A stretch of 64,000 nt of DNA from Bifidobacterium colobi (GTDB lineage: Bacteria; Actinomycetota; Actinomycetes; Actinomycetales; Bifidobacteriaceae): NCBI RefSeq assembly GCF_018555455.1, contig NZ_JAFEJU010000004.1:62001-126000 (forward strand), written 5' to 3'. Positions 16,599 through 24,972 of this stretch are shown piece by piece; positions within the stretch are counted from its first letter, which is position 1, and each line of letters opens with the position of its first letter. Below the pieces are notes generated by a model. The model saw only the letters and a program-made list of their open reading frames with translations. It did not search any database and was not told the origin of the DNA. A program made the translations under genes and the position numbers.

Positions 16599-16621
16599 GT
16601 TATTAAAGCAATCTAATAACC
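16598..16621 (+). terminator. Stem-loop after the toxin gene
   Basis: GGTTATTA (16598-16605) and TAATAACC (16614-16621) form a perfect 8-bp stem with an 8-base loop immediately after the toxin stop codon. It is AT-rich and lacks a T-run, so it is only a weak terminator candidate. A second stem, TCAGGTT (16623-16629) with AACCTGA (16641-16647), follows. Confidence 0.4.
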
Positions 16622-17047
16622 GTCAGGTTCAATCGGACAAAACCTGAGATTTGAAGTGGTCTGTTTTTGTTCCGACTCTGCTAAGAGACGGTTTGTGTCA
16701 GCTGTATTTGATGTAGTTTTTCATCTGATGCAACTCGACATGTCGACAACCTTTCTAATGATGACTTATCTGTATTTTTCTAGACTGTTGCAAAAATCAC
16801 CGTGCACGGTTTAAACGTTTGTGCCAAGGCTTATTGGCGGTTCTTGATTCGCTGATTTCTTCGCCTTAGATGAGTTCGTTGTAATGTGAATGGTTTCTAT
16901 GCTCACGGATTCTGAACAGCGAAACAGGGTTGCATATAACATTGACCTCCAACCCGCGGCATATACTCGGGGACGGTTTGTTAGCGCGCACAAAAACAGC
17001 GCAATGGCTATGCAAGACTGCAAACTGCTAGGGGAGGGAACCGTCGC
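16622..17047. other. 426-bp non-coding region with two 12-bp palindromes
   Basis: No convincing gene is present. TCGACATGTCGA (16735-16746) and ACCGTGCACGGT (16799-16810) are perfect 12-bp palindromes. The second runs into GTTTAAAC (16809-16816) and AAACGTTT (16813-16820). They lie upstream of the MFS gene at 17048 and could be operators or recombination remnants. GGGGAGGG near 17032-17039 is the ribosome site of that gene. Confidence 0.5.
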
Positions 17048-18208
17048 ATGAAGAAAAGCCTGCTATCGATTGCTGCAGGAGCATTCGTGCTCGGTGCGGC
17101 CGAATTCGTGATGATGGGCATTCTGCCGCAGACGGCAGCCGCCATGAACGTGTTCATTCCAACTGCGGGCCACTTCATCTCCGCCTACGCCATCGGTGTA
17201 TGCATCGGCGTCACCATGCTCGTCTTCGGCCGTAAAACCAGTCCGAAACATCTGGTGATTCTCTTCATGGCGCTCGCATTGATCGGTAACGCGCTGAGTG
17301 CTGCCGCGCCGAATGCCATTGTGCTGGTTATTGCCCGATTCATCGCAGGCCTGCCCCACGGAGCATTCTTCGGCACAGGCACGGTGATTGCCAAAGCGCT
17401 TGCCGACAAAGGGCGCGAGGGCAAAGCCGTATCCGTGATGGTCACCGGTCAGACCCTCGCCAATATGCTCGGCGTGCCAGCAGGCACACTGCTTGCCGAA
17501 TATCTCAACTGGCGACTCGCGTTCATCATTCTGGCTCTTGGCGCAGGACTCACCATCGTGTTGACGCTGGCTTGGATGCCGCTTATCGCAGCCGTGCCGG
17601 ATGCCGGCCTCGCCGGTCAATTCCGATTTCTCGCCAAGCCCGGCCCTTGGCTGGTGCTTGGTGCCGTGTTCGTCGGCAATTCCGGCGTGTTTTGCTGGTG
17701 GAGCTACGTGTCTCCATGGTTGCAGAAAACCGGTGGCTATGATCCGCAGCTGATTCCACTGCTGATGATGCTGGCCGGATTCGGCATGGTGGTCGGTGGT
17801 CTCGCTGGAGGTCATCTCGCTGACCGTTGGCTGCACTCAGTAACCGCAGCAGTCGGTCAATCAATCTCAGCAGCAGGATTGCTGATGGTGTTCGTAGTGC
17901 CCGGCAATCTGGCGACCTGTGCAATGCTGACCTTCTGGATTGCTTTCGGATTGTTCTTCATCAATGGCCCGCAGATGCTCCTGATGGCCGAAGCAGGCAA
18001 GGGAGGCGGTGAGCTCATCGGCGGTGCAGCCGTACAGATCGCGTTCAACGGCGGCAATGCGGTCGGCTCTCTGATCGGTGGCATGGCATTAAACGCATCC
18101 GGCATGAACTATCACGTTATTGGTCTTGCGGGTCTGCCATTCACGCTGGTCGCAGTCGTGCTGCTTGTGATGTTTGCGCTGCTGTACGAGAGGAAGAAAG
18201 CGCAGTAG
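17048..18208 (+). CDS. MFS sugar/drug efflux transporter, AraJ-like (DHA1)
   Basis: The 386-residue protein has about 12 hydrophobic segments, beginning MKKSLLSIAAGAFVLGAAEFVMMGILPQTAAAMNV, the signature of AraJ/YdhP-type DHA1 exporters. Other family landmarks are LVFGRKTSPK in the TM2-TM3 loop, RFIAGLPHGAFFGTG and GGHLADRWL in the second half. It acts in the cytoplasmic membrane as a proton-driven exporter; the substrate is not predictable from sequence. GGGGAGGG precedes the ATG. It is convergent with the methyltransferase gene that ends 33 bases downstream on the other strand. Confidence 0.85.
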   Translation: MKKSLLSIAAGAFVLGAAEFVMMGILPQTAAAMNVFIPTAGHFISAYAIGVCIGVTMLVFGRKTSPKHLVILFMALALIGNALSAAAPNAIVLVIARFIAGLPHGAFFGTGTVIAKALADKGREGKAVSVMVTGQTLANMLGVPAGTLLAEYLNWRLAFIILALGAGLTIVLTLAWMPLIAAVPDAGLAGQFRFLAKPGPWLVLGAVFVGNSGVFCWWSYVSPWLQKTGGYDPQLIPLLMMLAGFGMVVGGLAGGHLADRWLHSVTAAVGQSISAAGLLMVFVVPGNLATCAMLTFWIAFGLFFINGPQMLLMAEAGKGGGELIGGAAVQIAFNGGNAVGSLIGGMALNASGMNYHVIGLAGLPFTLVAVVLLVMFALLYERKKAQ

Positions 18209-18240
18209 TTTGCAGAGGCTAGGTGCTGCAGAAGAACTCA

Positions 18241-19212
18241 TTACTGATGCACAGCCTTGGCCAGATGGTAAATATCCGCAGGGGAGGTGCGGCAACAGCC
18301 GCCGATAAGCATGGCTCCCGCTTCAACCCATCGGGGAGCCATGTTGCTCAGAGACAAAGCCCCTGCACATCGCGTCCAGGTCTTGGTGTCAGGATGATAG
18401 ACGTCGCCATTGTTCGGATATACGATAATCGGTTTGGCGGTAACGGCCGCTATATGGCCGATTGCGGCAGTGACGAGCTCCGGTTGCACGCAATTGACGC
18501 CGATTGCACTGATTTGCGGGCATGCATCGGCAATGGCTGCAGCAGTCTCCAACGCTGTGCCATCGCATAAATGCCCCGAATCACCAAGACTGAACGACAC
18601 CCATGCCTCGCGATCAGGGAACTCCGCACTCAGCAGGTCGATCAACGCTTGAACCTCGCCGATATTGGGCATAGTCTCAAAAGCGAAGAGATCTATACCG
18701 CTGTCAGACAGAATCTGCATTCGTCTGCGATGAAAATCCTGATAGGCAGTATGCGAAAGATGATAGCTGCCGGTATATTCGCTGCCATCTGCAAGAAAGG
18801 CACCATACGGGCCCACACTGCCAGCAACCAGCAACGGTCTCGCATCATCAAGGAAGGAATCATCCGATAAACCATTACCGGCATTGGCAAGATGATGCCG
18901 GTAATGCTCGCGGGCATCCAGTGCAACGGATACAGCTGTACCGATAAGATGCTCTGCCTCTCCGGTTGTCAGACCAGCCTTTTCAAATGCGGGAATATTC
19001 GCCTGATACGTGTCCGTAATGGCGATATTGGCTCCTGCCTGGAAATATGCTTCATGCACATCGCGTACCAATTGAGGAGAATCAATCAACGCAGTTGCAG
19101 ACCATAGCGCATTCGCGGTATCCACGCCTCGATGTTCCAATTCGCTGGCCATCGCGCCATCAACGATCAGCGGAGATTGTGCGGTGAGAGCTTGCCTGAT
19201 GACGCCGAGCAT
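18241..19212 (-). CDS. mmuM: Homocysteine S-methyltransferase
   Basis: The enzyme transfers a methyl group, typically from S-methylmethionine, to homocysteine to make methionine. The 323-residue product has the zinc-binding cysteines of the family: C241 in GVNCVQPE and the pair C306-C307 in GGCCRTSP. Other family segments are IVDGAMASELEHRG, DTYQAN, AGSVGPYGAFLADGSEYTG and FAFETMPNIGE. The ATG at 19212 is selected over an upstream in-frame ATG at 19272 because AAGGAGG lies 5 bases before it and the family N-terminus starts here. No obvious operon partner is adjacent. Confidence 0.9.
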   Translation of the reverse strand: MLGVIRQALTAQSPLIVDGAMASELEHRGVDTANALWSATALIDSPQLVRDVHEAYFQAGANIAITDTYQANIPAFEKAGLTTGEAEHLIGTAVSVALDAREHYRHHLANAGNGLSDDSFLDDARPLLVAGSVGPYGAFLADGSEYTGSYHLSHTAYQDFHRRRMQILSDSGIDLFAFETMPNIGEVQALIDLLSAEFPDREAWVSFSLGDSGHLCDGTALETAAAIADACPQISAIGVNCVQPELVTAAIGHIAAVTAKPIIVYPNNGDVYHPDTKTWTRCAGALSLSNMAPRWVEAGAMLIGGCCRTSPADIYHLAKAVHQ

Positions 19213-19333
19213 GGTTGCCTCCTTGTCCTTCTTGTATATGGTATGCGCCATAGACGTAATCACTATGGGCATACGCCAATTAATAGGACAGCCGAGAATG
19301 TAACAGCGAGATAGCTATCTTGCTCTGTCTTAT

Positions 19334-19894
19334 TCAGTACGGCAGCTGCTGTGATGCTTTGCTGCTGGGATTATTGTTTTTGTGAATCACCACTGCTATG
19401 GGCAGCACTGATGTGAATCCTATGCACATGAGCATGAGGGCGAGCAACAACACGAGAGCGGAATTATCGCCCTTTACCACATAACGGCTCGGATTGGTTG
19501 GGTCATACAATATCGCAACAGCCTGGCCGACCTTGTATTTCGGCGGCGATGATGATATCGAAAATCTTTGCTCGTATGTCTGTCCGTTGACACTGTACCG
19601 GAATACCGGCGTCCATGTATCTGAGGAATCATCATCGGATTCGTCGGCAGGATTCAACACGAGCTGTGTTACGATTCCGTCAGTCAGCTCGGTACAGTCT
19701 CTGCGGAGTTGTATCTCATTGACTAGGGACATGATATTGACCACGAGCATAATCGCGCCAACTATGCTGAATAAACCGCAGATGAGGATCCATGATTTGT
19801 CGCTTTTGGAGCTGCGAGTCTTGCGGTGTCCATGAGCATAGTTGTGATTGATGGTGTTAGTTGGTGCGGATGTGCCGTTCTGCTCCGATGCCAT
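19334..19894 (-). CDS. DUF3592-like membrane protein
   Basis: The product is 186 residues with two transmembrane segments, SWILICGLFSIVGAIMLVVNIMSLV (about 34-58) and ALVLLLALMLMCIGFTSVLPIAVVI (about 145-169). Between them is a beta-rich extracytoplasmic domain with TPVFRYSVNGQTYEQRF..SSSPPKYKVGQAVAILYDPTNPSRYVV. The pattern PVF.Y.V.G..Y and KVG..V.VLYDP is typical of DUF3592 proteins, whose function is unknown. It stands alone between mmuM and dtd. Confidence 0.75.
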   Translation of the reverse strand: MASEQNGTSAPTNTINHNYAHGHRKTRSSKSDKSWILICGLFSIVGAIMLVVNIMSLVNEIQLRRDCTELTDGIVTQLVLNPADESDDDSSDTWTPVFRYSVNGQTYEQRFSISSSPPKYKVGQAVAILYDPTNPSRYVVKGDNSALVLLLALMLMCIGFTSVLPIAVVIHKNNNPSSKASQQLPY

Positions 19895-20047
19895 GATTCC
19901 TGCTCTCTATGAGTGCCTGTGATGAACCGCATACAAGGCGACGGTGACGTTGCGAAAACCACTCGATTCAAGCGTATCAGTCGTGTCCGCCGCGCTCGCC
20001 GGAAAGCCAGGTGCATCCTGTTTCCTGAAGATGGCATAATCGGGCGT

Positions 20048-20533
20048 ATGCGTATTGTGATTCAGCGAGTAAGCCATGCCAGCGTTGACGTTGTCAACGA
20101 ACTGGGAACCCTTGACCCCACATTCGAGCCGCAGCAGATTGGCCCCGGCTACATGATTCTGGTCGGTGTTTCCGATATGGATGGCGATGCCGAAGTGGCA
20201 TGGCTTGCCCATAAGGTATTGAATCTGCGTGTTTTCGAAGACGAACAAGGCAAGATGAATCGTTCGATTCAGGATATCGGAGGTGAGATTCTCTCCATCT
20301 CACAGTTCACTCTGTACGCCGACGTGCACAAGGGCAATCGCCCAAGCTTCATCAAAGCTGGTAAGCCCGAGCACGCGGATATCACATGGATCAAATTCAA
20401 TGAAGCGCTGCGTTCCGGGGGAGTGCCGGTCAGGGAAGGCCGTTTCGGTGCGCACATGCGCGTTGGCCTCGTTAACGACGGTCCGGTAACCATCATCGTC
20501 GATACCGAAACCGATATGCCACATAAAAACTAG
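20048..20533 (+). CDS. dtd: D-aminoacyl-tRNA deacylase
   Basis: Dtd hydrolyses D-amino acids from mischarged tRNA. The 161-residue product starts MRIVIQRVSHASVDV and shows both active-site signatures: SQFTLY (85-90) and NDGPVT (143-148). The frame extends upstream to 19913, but the ATG at 20048 is chosen because all homology starts there. It is followed by the bidirectional terminator at 20544-20580, shared with the convergent exonuclease gene. Confidence 0.95.
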   Translation: MRIVIQRVSHASVDVVNELGTLDPTFEPQQIGPGYMILVGVSDMDGDAEVAWLAHKVLNLRVFEDEQGKMNRSIQDIGGEILSISQFTLYADVHKGNRPSFIKAGKPEHADITWIKFNEALRSGGVPVREGRFGAHMRVGLVNDGPVTIIVDTETDMPHKN

Positions 20534-20543
20534 CATTCAAAAA

Positions 20544-20580
20544 ATGGCGCTAGCCTCTCTGATTGAGAAACTAGCGCCAT
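20544..20580. terminator. Bidirectional terminator between dtd and the exonuclease gene
   Basis: ATGGCGCTAG (20544-20553) and CTAGCGCCAT (20571-20580) form a perfect 10-bp stem. The run of A on its left side (20539-20544) gives a U-tract for minus-strand transcripts. Its position between two convergent genes supports termination in both directions. Confidence 0.75.
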
Positions 20581-20626
20581 CTACTATTTGCTTACTAGTT
20601 GTTGTGTGCTATTGCGCTATTGGCGT

Positions 20627-22237
20627 TCAGTCATAAATCGGCGTGCGGCGTTCGTGACGCACGAAATGACGCTTCTTGGTGATGCGTTTGCCGCCTACGC
20701 CGGGCTTGCCGTCAGGGCCCCAGGGGCCGCGAGCCTCAGCCTTGAGCTGCGTGAGATGATGCTTCATCGCCAGCAGCATGATATGCGTATCCTCTAGACC
20801 CAAATGGCGTTCATTGTCATCCTCACGAAGCGCGCCCTGACGCTTGGCATATGCGTCCAACGTATTGTCGCCATCCGGATGGCCTTCGCAAGGAATCGAA
20901 CCCTCATCCCACAGGCGGCTCATCGGCAGTGTATCGATGATGGTCACATGGCCATTGCGGTATGCCTCGGCATAGCCAGCCACATTGAGCATGAAGAAGC
21001 TGTGTTCGAACGTGGCCATATGCGCCACGAACGGCTGCGAAGTCAGACGCTTCAACAAATCGGCCTGAGCTTCAGTATCCTCATCGAACAACGGATACTC
21101 ATCGCCCACACGCTGGCTCACATCAATACCTGTCAACTGGATGATGAACGGGTTACCATGACGCGCCGCCTCAGGCGTCACGCCAAACGAGAAACGGTGC
21201 TGATCATACGCATCACCACCCTGATAGTAATCCTTATCGTAGGTGTAATCGGATGGAGCATCCGCCGGACGCGGCGACTTCATGTTCATGTATTCAAAGC
21301 CAACATCGATGATGTAGGTGCGGTACGGTTCGGTGCCATTGGTCTCCAGATCGATGCCCATCACCTTGTCCACATCGCGGCCAGGCAAGAACACGGCACG
21401 CCAATACTCCTTGGACTCAGCATTCTGGCGCGATGCCACATGTTCGGCGGCGGCATGACGGAACCGGGCGAACGTCGGCTCGGATACGGCGGTTTCATCC
21501 ACCGCAATCTGTTGCGTATCCGGCACCGCAGGATTGTCATCGTTGATAACCGGCTGACCTTCGATTAAATAATCGGGAGAGCCGGCATCCGAACTGGAAT
21601 CAGCCGGCGCGGATTCATCAGGGCCGGCCTCAACGGAACCATATTTGACCTCATCGGCATTGAACAATGCCATCTGACGATGATGCCGTTGTGCCTCGCG
21701 CGCAGCCCTATCGGCCTTGCGCTGTTCGGCGCGCGCGTTGATGATTTCCGCAGTGTGATCCTGAATATCATCGACCACAACACCATCGCGGGCTGCCGTC
21801 AGCACCGGCACCGTGACGCGCTGACGTTCCTCATCGGTAACGGTCCACAGTCCTTCCGCCACACCGCGATCGCGCAGCAGCACAATCTGATCATTCAAAC
21901 GACGATTGGCATATGCCAGCGCGCGTGGCAGCTCATAGGTCTTGATATGACGGTCGAAATCACGCATGAACACCATGCTCATCTTCGCGATGATCGCCTC
22001 AAGACGGTCGCGAATCTGCAAATCAGCCTTCAGCAAGTCATGAACATTCGACTCAGCACCTGACTCGTAGTCAGCCGGCGTCGCTACGCCGATGCCGTGT
22101 TCGAGATCGAGCGAACGCACCCAATCCCAATCAATATCGTTGTTATCTGCATCCTTCAACATAATGTACGACCACTGGCCAATGCTCTCCTTAGCGGAGG
22201 TAAGCCATGAACGGTCAATTCTTGAGTTATTCCCCAT
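20627..22237 (-). CDS. DEDDh 3'-5' exonuclease domain protein
   Basis: The 536-residue protein has a C-terminal DnaQ-like exonuclease fold. Exo I is MGIDLETNGTEPY (D296, E298), a motif II-like block is FVAHMATFEHSF with E411 where aspartate is usual, and Exo III is HLGLEDTHIMLLAM (H478, D483). The N-terminal half is helical and charged, with a linker rich in Asp/Pro/Ser at about 200-250, and matches no domain I know. The tail GGKRITKKRHFVRHERRTPIYD is basic. It is probably a DNA or RNA repair or degradation nuclease; the substrate is not indicated. It is transcribed alone, divergent from the phosphatase gene. Confidence 0.8.
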   Translation of the reverse strand: MGNNSRIDRSWLTSAKESIGQWSYIMLKDADNNDIDWDWVRSLDLEHGIGVATPADYESGAESNVHDLLKADLQIRDRLEAIIAKMSMVFMRDFDRHIKTYELPRALAYANRRLNDQIVLLRDRGVAEGLWTVTDEERQRVTVPVLTAARDGVVVDDIQDHTAEIINARAEQRKADRAAREAQRHHRQMALFNADEVKYGSVEAGPDESAPADSSSDAGSPDYLIEGQPVINDDNPAVPDTQQIAVDETAVSEPTFARFRHAAAEHVASRQNAESKEYWRAVFLPGRDVDKVMGIDLETNGTEPYRTYIIDVGFEYMNMKSPRPADAPSDYTYDKDYYQGGDAYDQHRFSFGVTPEAARHGNPFIIQLTGIDVSQRVGDEYPLFDEDTEAQADLLKRLTSQPFVAHMATFEHSFFMLNVAGYAEAYRNGHVTIIDTLPMSRLWDEGSIPCEGHPDGDNTLDAYAKRQGALREDDNERHLGLEDTHIMLLAMKHHLTQLKAEARGPWGPDGKPGVGGKRITKKRHFVRHERRTPIYD

Positions 22238-22418
22238 AGTTTCCTATCGTAGTGCGTTCAGGTTTCGGCTTGAACGCATGAACCAATATTGCAGTTGAGC
22301 TATGGCTGAATTGATGGTGAATTCTTTGACCCAGCTTGGTGAGGAATCGCACGGTTCACCGGCGATTCGACTAGGCTGGTGGTCAATTCTGATTACCAGA
22401 TCGTGTATTTACCTAAAC

Positions 22419-22438
22419 GTTATGGATAGCACCATAAC
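22419..22438. promoter_or_regulatory. Small inverted repeat upstream of phosphatase gene
   Basis: GTTATGG (22419-22425) and CCATAAC (22432-22438) form a 7-bp inverted repeat in the divergent region, just upstream of the ribosome site of the gene at 22462. It could be an operator or a 5'-UTR hairpin. The rest of the 224-bp gap shows no gene or tRNA. Confidence 0.3.
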
Positions 22439-22461
22439 CACAGATAAAGGAATGACTCAAT

Positions 22462-23292
22462 ATGAGCATGCCGCTTGATTTGTATGTGATTCGGCATGGC
22501 GAATCCGAAGCGAATGTGATTGTACAAGCCGGTGAACAGGGTGACGAATCCTTGTATACGCAGGATAATGTCACGGTTCCCGACCGCTCGTGGAGGCTCA
22601 CGGCCACAGGACGCAAGCAAGCTGACTGCATCGGCCGCTGGATTGTAAGCCAGCAGCAGCTGTTCGACCGATATCTGGTGTCCCCGTATGTGCGCACGCG
22701 CGAAACCGCCGCCACCATGGCGCTGCCGAAGGCCAAATGGGAGGAGAATCGCGTGATTCGCGAACGCTCCTGGGGTGAAATCAACACCATCACCAAAGAT
22801 GAGTTCAAAACCAACTATGCGCGCAATTGGATGTTCAAGAACACCGATCCGCTGTATTGGCGTCCGCCGGCAGGCGAATCCATCGCCGACGTGGCTGAGG
22901 ACCGCGTGCACAATGTGCTCACATCGCTGAGCCGCAAATCGGATGCCGAATCAGTGGTGATGGTCACCCACGGTGATTTCATGCTGGCCATGATGCTTAC
23001 CATCGAGGATCTGTCCGATGAGGAATTCCTGCACCGTGCGGATGCCGACGAATGGCGAATCACAAACTGCACCTGCCTGCATTATTCCCGTCGCGACCCG
23101 GAAACCGGCCGCACATCCAAGCGAGTGCGGTGGGAACAGACCGCTCGTCCGGTACAGGATGAGGAAACCGGGCGTTGGGAGGTCAAAGTGGAGCCGTGGC
23201 GCGAATTCAAGCGCCCATATCTGTCCAACGGCGATTTGGTGGATGTGGTGCGCACCGTCGATCCGCATCTGCTGGAGTATTACGGTAAGTAA
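22462..23292 (+). CDS. Histidine phosphatase family protein
   Basis: The 276-residue product carries the RHGE phosphohistidine motif near its start (MSMPLDLYVIRHGESEANV, R11-H12) and a second conserved histidine in VVMVTHGDFMLAMM. It also has the SPYVRTRETAATM block of phosphoglycerate-mutase-like enzymes. It is longer than the second phosphatase in this window (46339), mainly because of a C-terminal extension with VRWEQTARPVQDEETGRWEVKVEPWREFKRPYLSNGD. The substrate is not predictable. The uracil permease gene follows 119 bases downstream in the same direction. Confidence 0.85.
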   Translation: MSMPLDLYVIRHGESEANVIVQAGEQGDESLYTQDNVTVPDRSWRLTATGRKQADCIGRWIVSQQQLFDRYLVSPYVRTRETAATMALPKAKWEENRVIRERSWGEINTITKDEFKTNYARNWMFKNTDPLYWRPPAGESIADVAEDRVHNVLTSLSRKSDAESVVMVTHGDFMLAMMLTIEDLSDEEFLHRADADEWRITNCTCLHYSRRDPETGRTSKRVRWEQTARPVQDEETGRWEVKVEPWREFKRPYLSNGDLVDVVRTVDPHLLEYYGK

Positions 23293-23411
23293 ACGCAGTT
23301 AATACTTGCTGTCGAGAGTGCCATTTCGGGCTATCTCCATGCGATACAATGGCGAGCAGTGCGCGGCCGGAGGTATGGCCGCGCCCTCAGCCACAAGCGA
23401 GGAGAGAAGTA

Positions 23412-24701
23412 ATGTCCAATCTATTCACATGGCAACTGCACGGCGACGGCAAGACGCTGCAGCCCGGTGAAGTCGTTGAACCCGATGAGCGCCTGACCTG
23501 GGTGCGTACTGCGGGTATCGGCGCACAGCATGTCATCGCTATGTTCGGCGCCACCTTCCTGGTGCCGATCCTGACGGGATTCGACCCGTCCACCACACTG
23601 TTCTTCACGGCAATGTCCACCGCACTGTTCCTGCTGATCAACAAGAACGTGCTGCCAAGCTACCTTGGCTCGTCCTTCGGCTTCATCGCCCCGATCACCG
23701 CGGTCACCACCGCGCATAAGGGCATCGCCGTAGCCAGCTTCGGCATCATGGTCACCGGTATCCTGCTCGCCTTGATCGGCGTACTCGTGCATTACGCCGG
23801 TGCCAAGTGGATCGATATCATCATGCCGCCGGTGGTCAACGGTGCCATTGTGGCCATCATCGGCTTCAACCTGGCTCCCTCGGTGTGGACGAACTTCCAG
23901 GCCGCGCCGGACACCGCCATCGTCACGCTGGTGGCAGTGCTGCTCGTAGCCGTACTGTTCAAGGGTTTGCTCGGCCGACTCAACATCCTGATCGGTGTGC
24001 TCATCGGCTACATCTACGCATGCTTCCGCGGTCAGGTTGATTTCTCCGCCATCGCTGATGCCGGCTGGATTGGCTTCCCGAAGTTCCACCTTCCGCAGGC
24101 CGACTTCTCGATTCTGCCGATGTTCATTCCGGTGGTGCTGGTGCTCGTGGCCGAAAACGTCGGCCATGTGAAGTCCGTGGCACAGATGACCGGTCGTGAT
24201 TATGACAATCAGATTGGCACCGCGCTTATGGCCGATGGTTTGGGCACTACGCTCGCCGGCTTCGGCGGCGGCTCCGGAACCACCACCTACGGCGAGAACA
24301 TCGGTGTGATGGCGGCCACCAAGGTCTACTCCACCGCAGCCTACTGGTGCGCAGCCGTATTCGCCCTGATTCTGTCGCTGTGCCCGAAGTTCGGTGCTGT
24401 GATCAACACGATCCCGGCCGGCGTGCTCGGCGGTGTGACCACGCTGCTGTATGGCATGATCGGCATGATCGGCGTGCGCATCTGGGTGGAGAACAAGGTC
24501 AACTTCGATAAGCCGTTGAACATCATGGTGGCTGCCATCACGATGATCATCGCCATCGGCCAGTTCGCCTTCACCATTGCCGGAACGTCCTTCAACGGCA
24601 TCGCCATCGGCACCATCGTGATTCTGGTGGCCTACCACGGCCTCAAGGCCATCGGCAAAGCGACCGGCACCATCGACAAGGATGACCCGGACATCCTGTA
24701 A
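23412..24701 (+). CDS. uraA: Uracil:proton symporter (NCS2 family)
   Basis: The 429-residue polytopic protein is a nucleobase:cation symporter-2. Characteristic substrate-binding segments are VLVAENVGHVKSVAQMTGRD and GFGGGSGTTTYGENIGVMAATKVYS, whose glutamates correspond to those binding uracil in UraA. GSSFGFIAPI is the TM3 element. The frame is open from 23349, but the ATG at 23412 has GGAGAG just upstream and gives the family N-terminus ERLTWVRTAGIGAQHVIAMFGATFLVPILTG. It ends at the strong nested terminator at 24718-24832. Confidence 0.92.
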   Translation: MSNLFTWQLHGDGKTLQPGEVVEPDERLTWVRTAGIGAQHVIAMFGATFLVPILTGFDPSTTLFFTAMSTALFLLINKNVLPSYLGSSFGFIAPITAVTTAHKGIAVASFGIMVTGILLALIGVLVHYAGAKWIDIIMPPVVNGAIVAIIGFNLAPSVWTNFQAAPDTAIVTLVAVLLVAVLFKGLLGRLNILIGVLIGYIYACFRGQVDFSAIADAGWIGFPKFHLPQADFSILPMFIPVVLVLVAENVGHVKSVAQMTGRDYDNQIGTALMADGLGTTLAGFGGGSGTTTYGENIGVMAATKVYSTAAYWCAAVFALILSLCPKFGAVINTIPAGVLGGVTTLLYGMIGMIGVRIWVENKVNFDKPLNIMVAAITMIIAIGQFAFTIAGTSFNGIAIGTIVILVAYHGLKAIGKATGTIDKDDPDIL

Positions 24702-24717
24702 TGCATGATGCGGGGGC

Positions 24718-24832
24718 AAGCCCACCGTGTGGTGAAATTCTCACCGTGTGGTATCCAAAATGGCGGAATTCCGCCAAACCTAAAAATGGCGATACCACAC
24801 CGTGGATGGATTGCCACACGGTGGGCTTTTTT
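24718..24832 (+). terminator. Three-tier nested hairpin terminator after uraA
   Basis: The outer stem is 15 perfect base pairs (24718-24732 with 24814-24828) and is followed by a T-run to 24832. Inside it, ACCGTGTGGTATC (24743-24755) pairs with GATACCACACCGT (24791-24803) with one mismatch. The centre is the 14-bp palindrome GGCGGAATTCCGCC (24762-24775). Both arms contain the shared block ACCGTGTGG, so alternative pairings are possible. The T-run makes it a convincing rho-independent terminator. Confidence 0.85.
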
Positions 24833-24972
24833 ATGCCATGAGTAGACGCTCCATTACACGGTATTGCGTTGGATGCCCATAAAGTGCCCATAAAGTAGGG
24901 GGCTCGGGCTAGTCTCGGATAGTTTGCATATTTCACGCGATTATTATGCGTGCCTGATGATGAAAGGCCACT

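Noticed and set aside
16811-17023. A 70-codon minus-strand frame in the gap before the MFS gene
   Set aside because: No ribosome site, no domain and no sensible neighbour; it overlaps the promoter region of the MFS gene.
23421-24725. A 434-codon minus-strand frame across uraA, and similar long frames opposite aroC, pyrG and the GH13 gene
   Set aside because: All are complementary shadows with His/Asp/Arg-rich low-complexity translation and no start signals.
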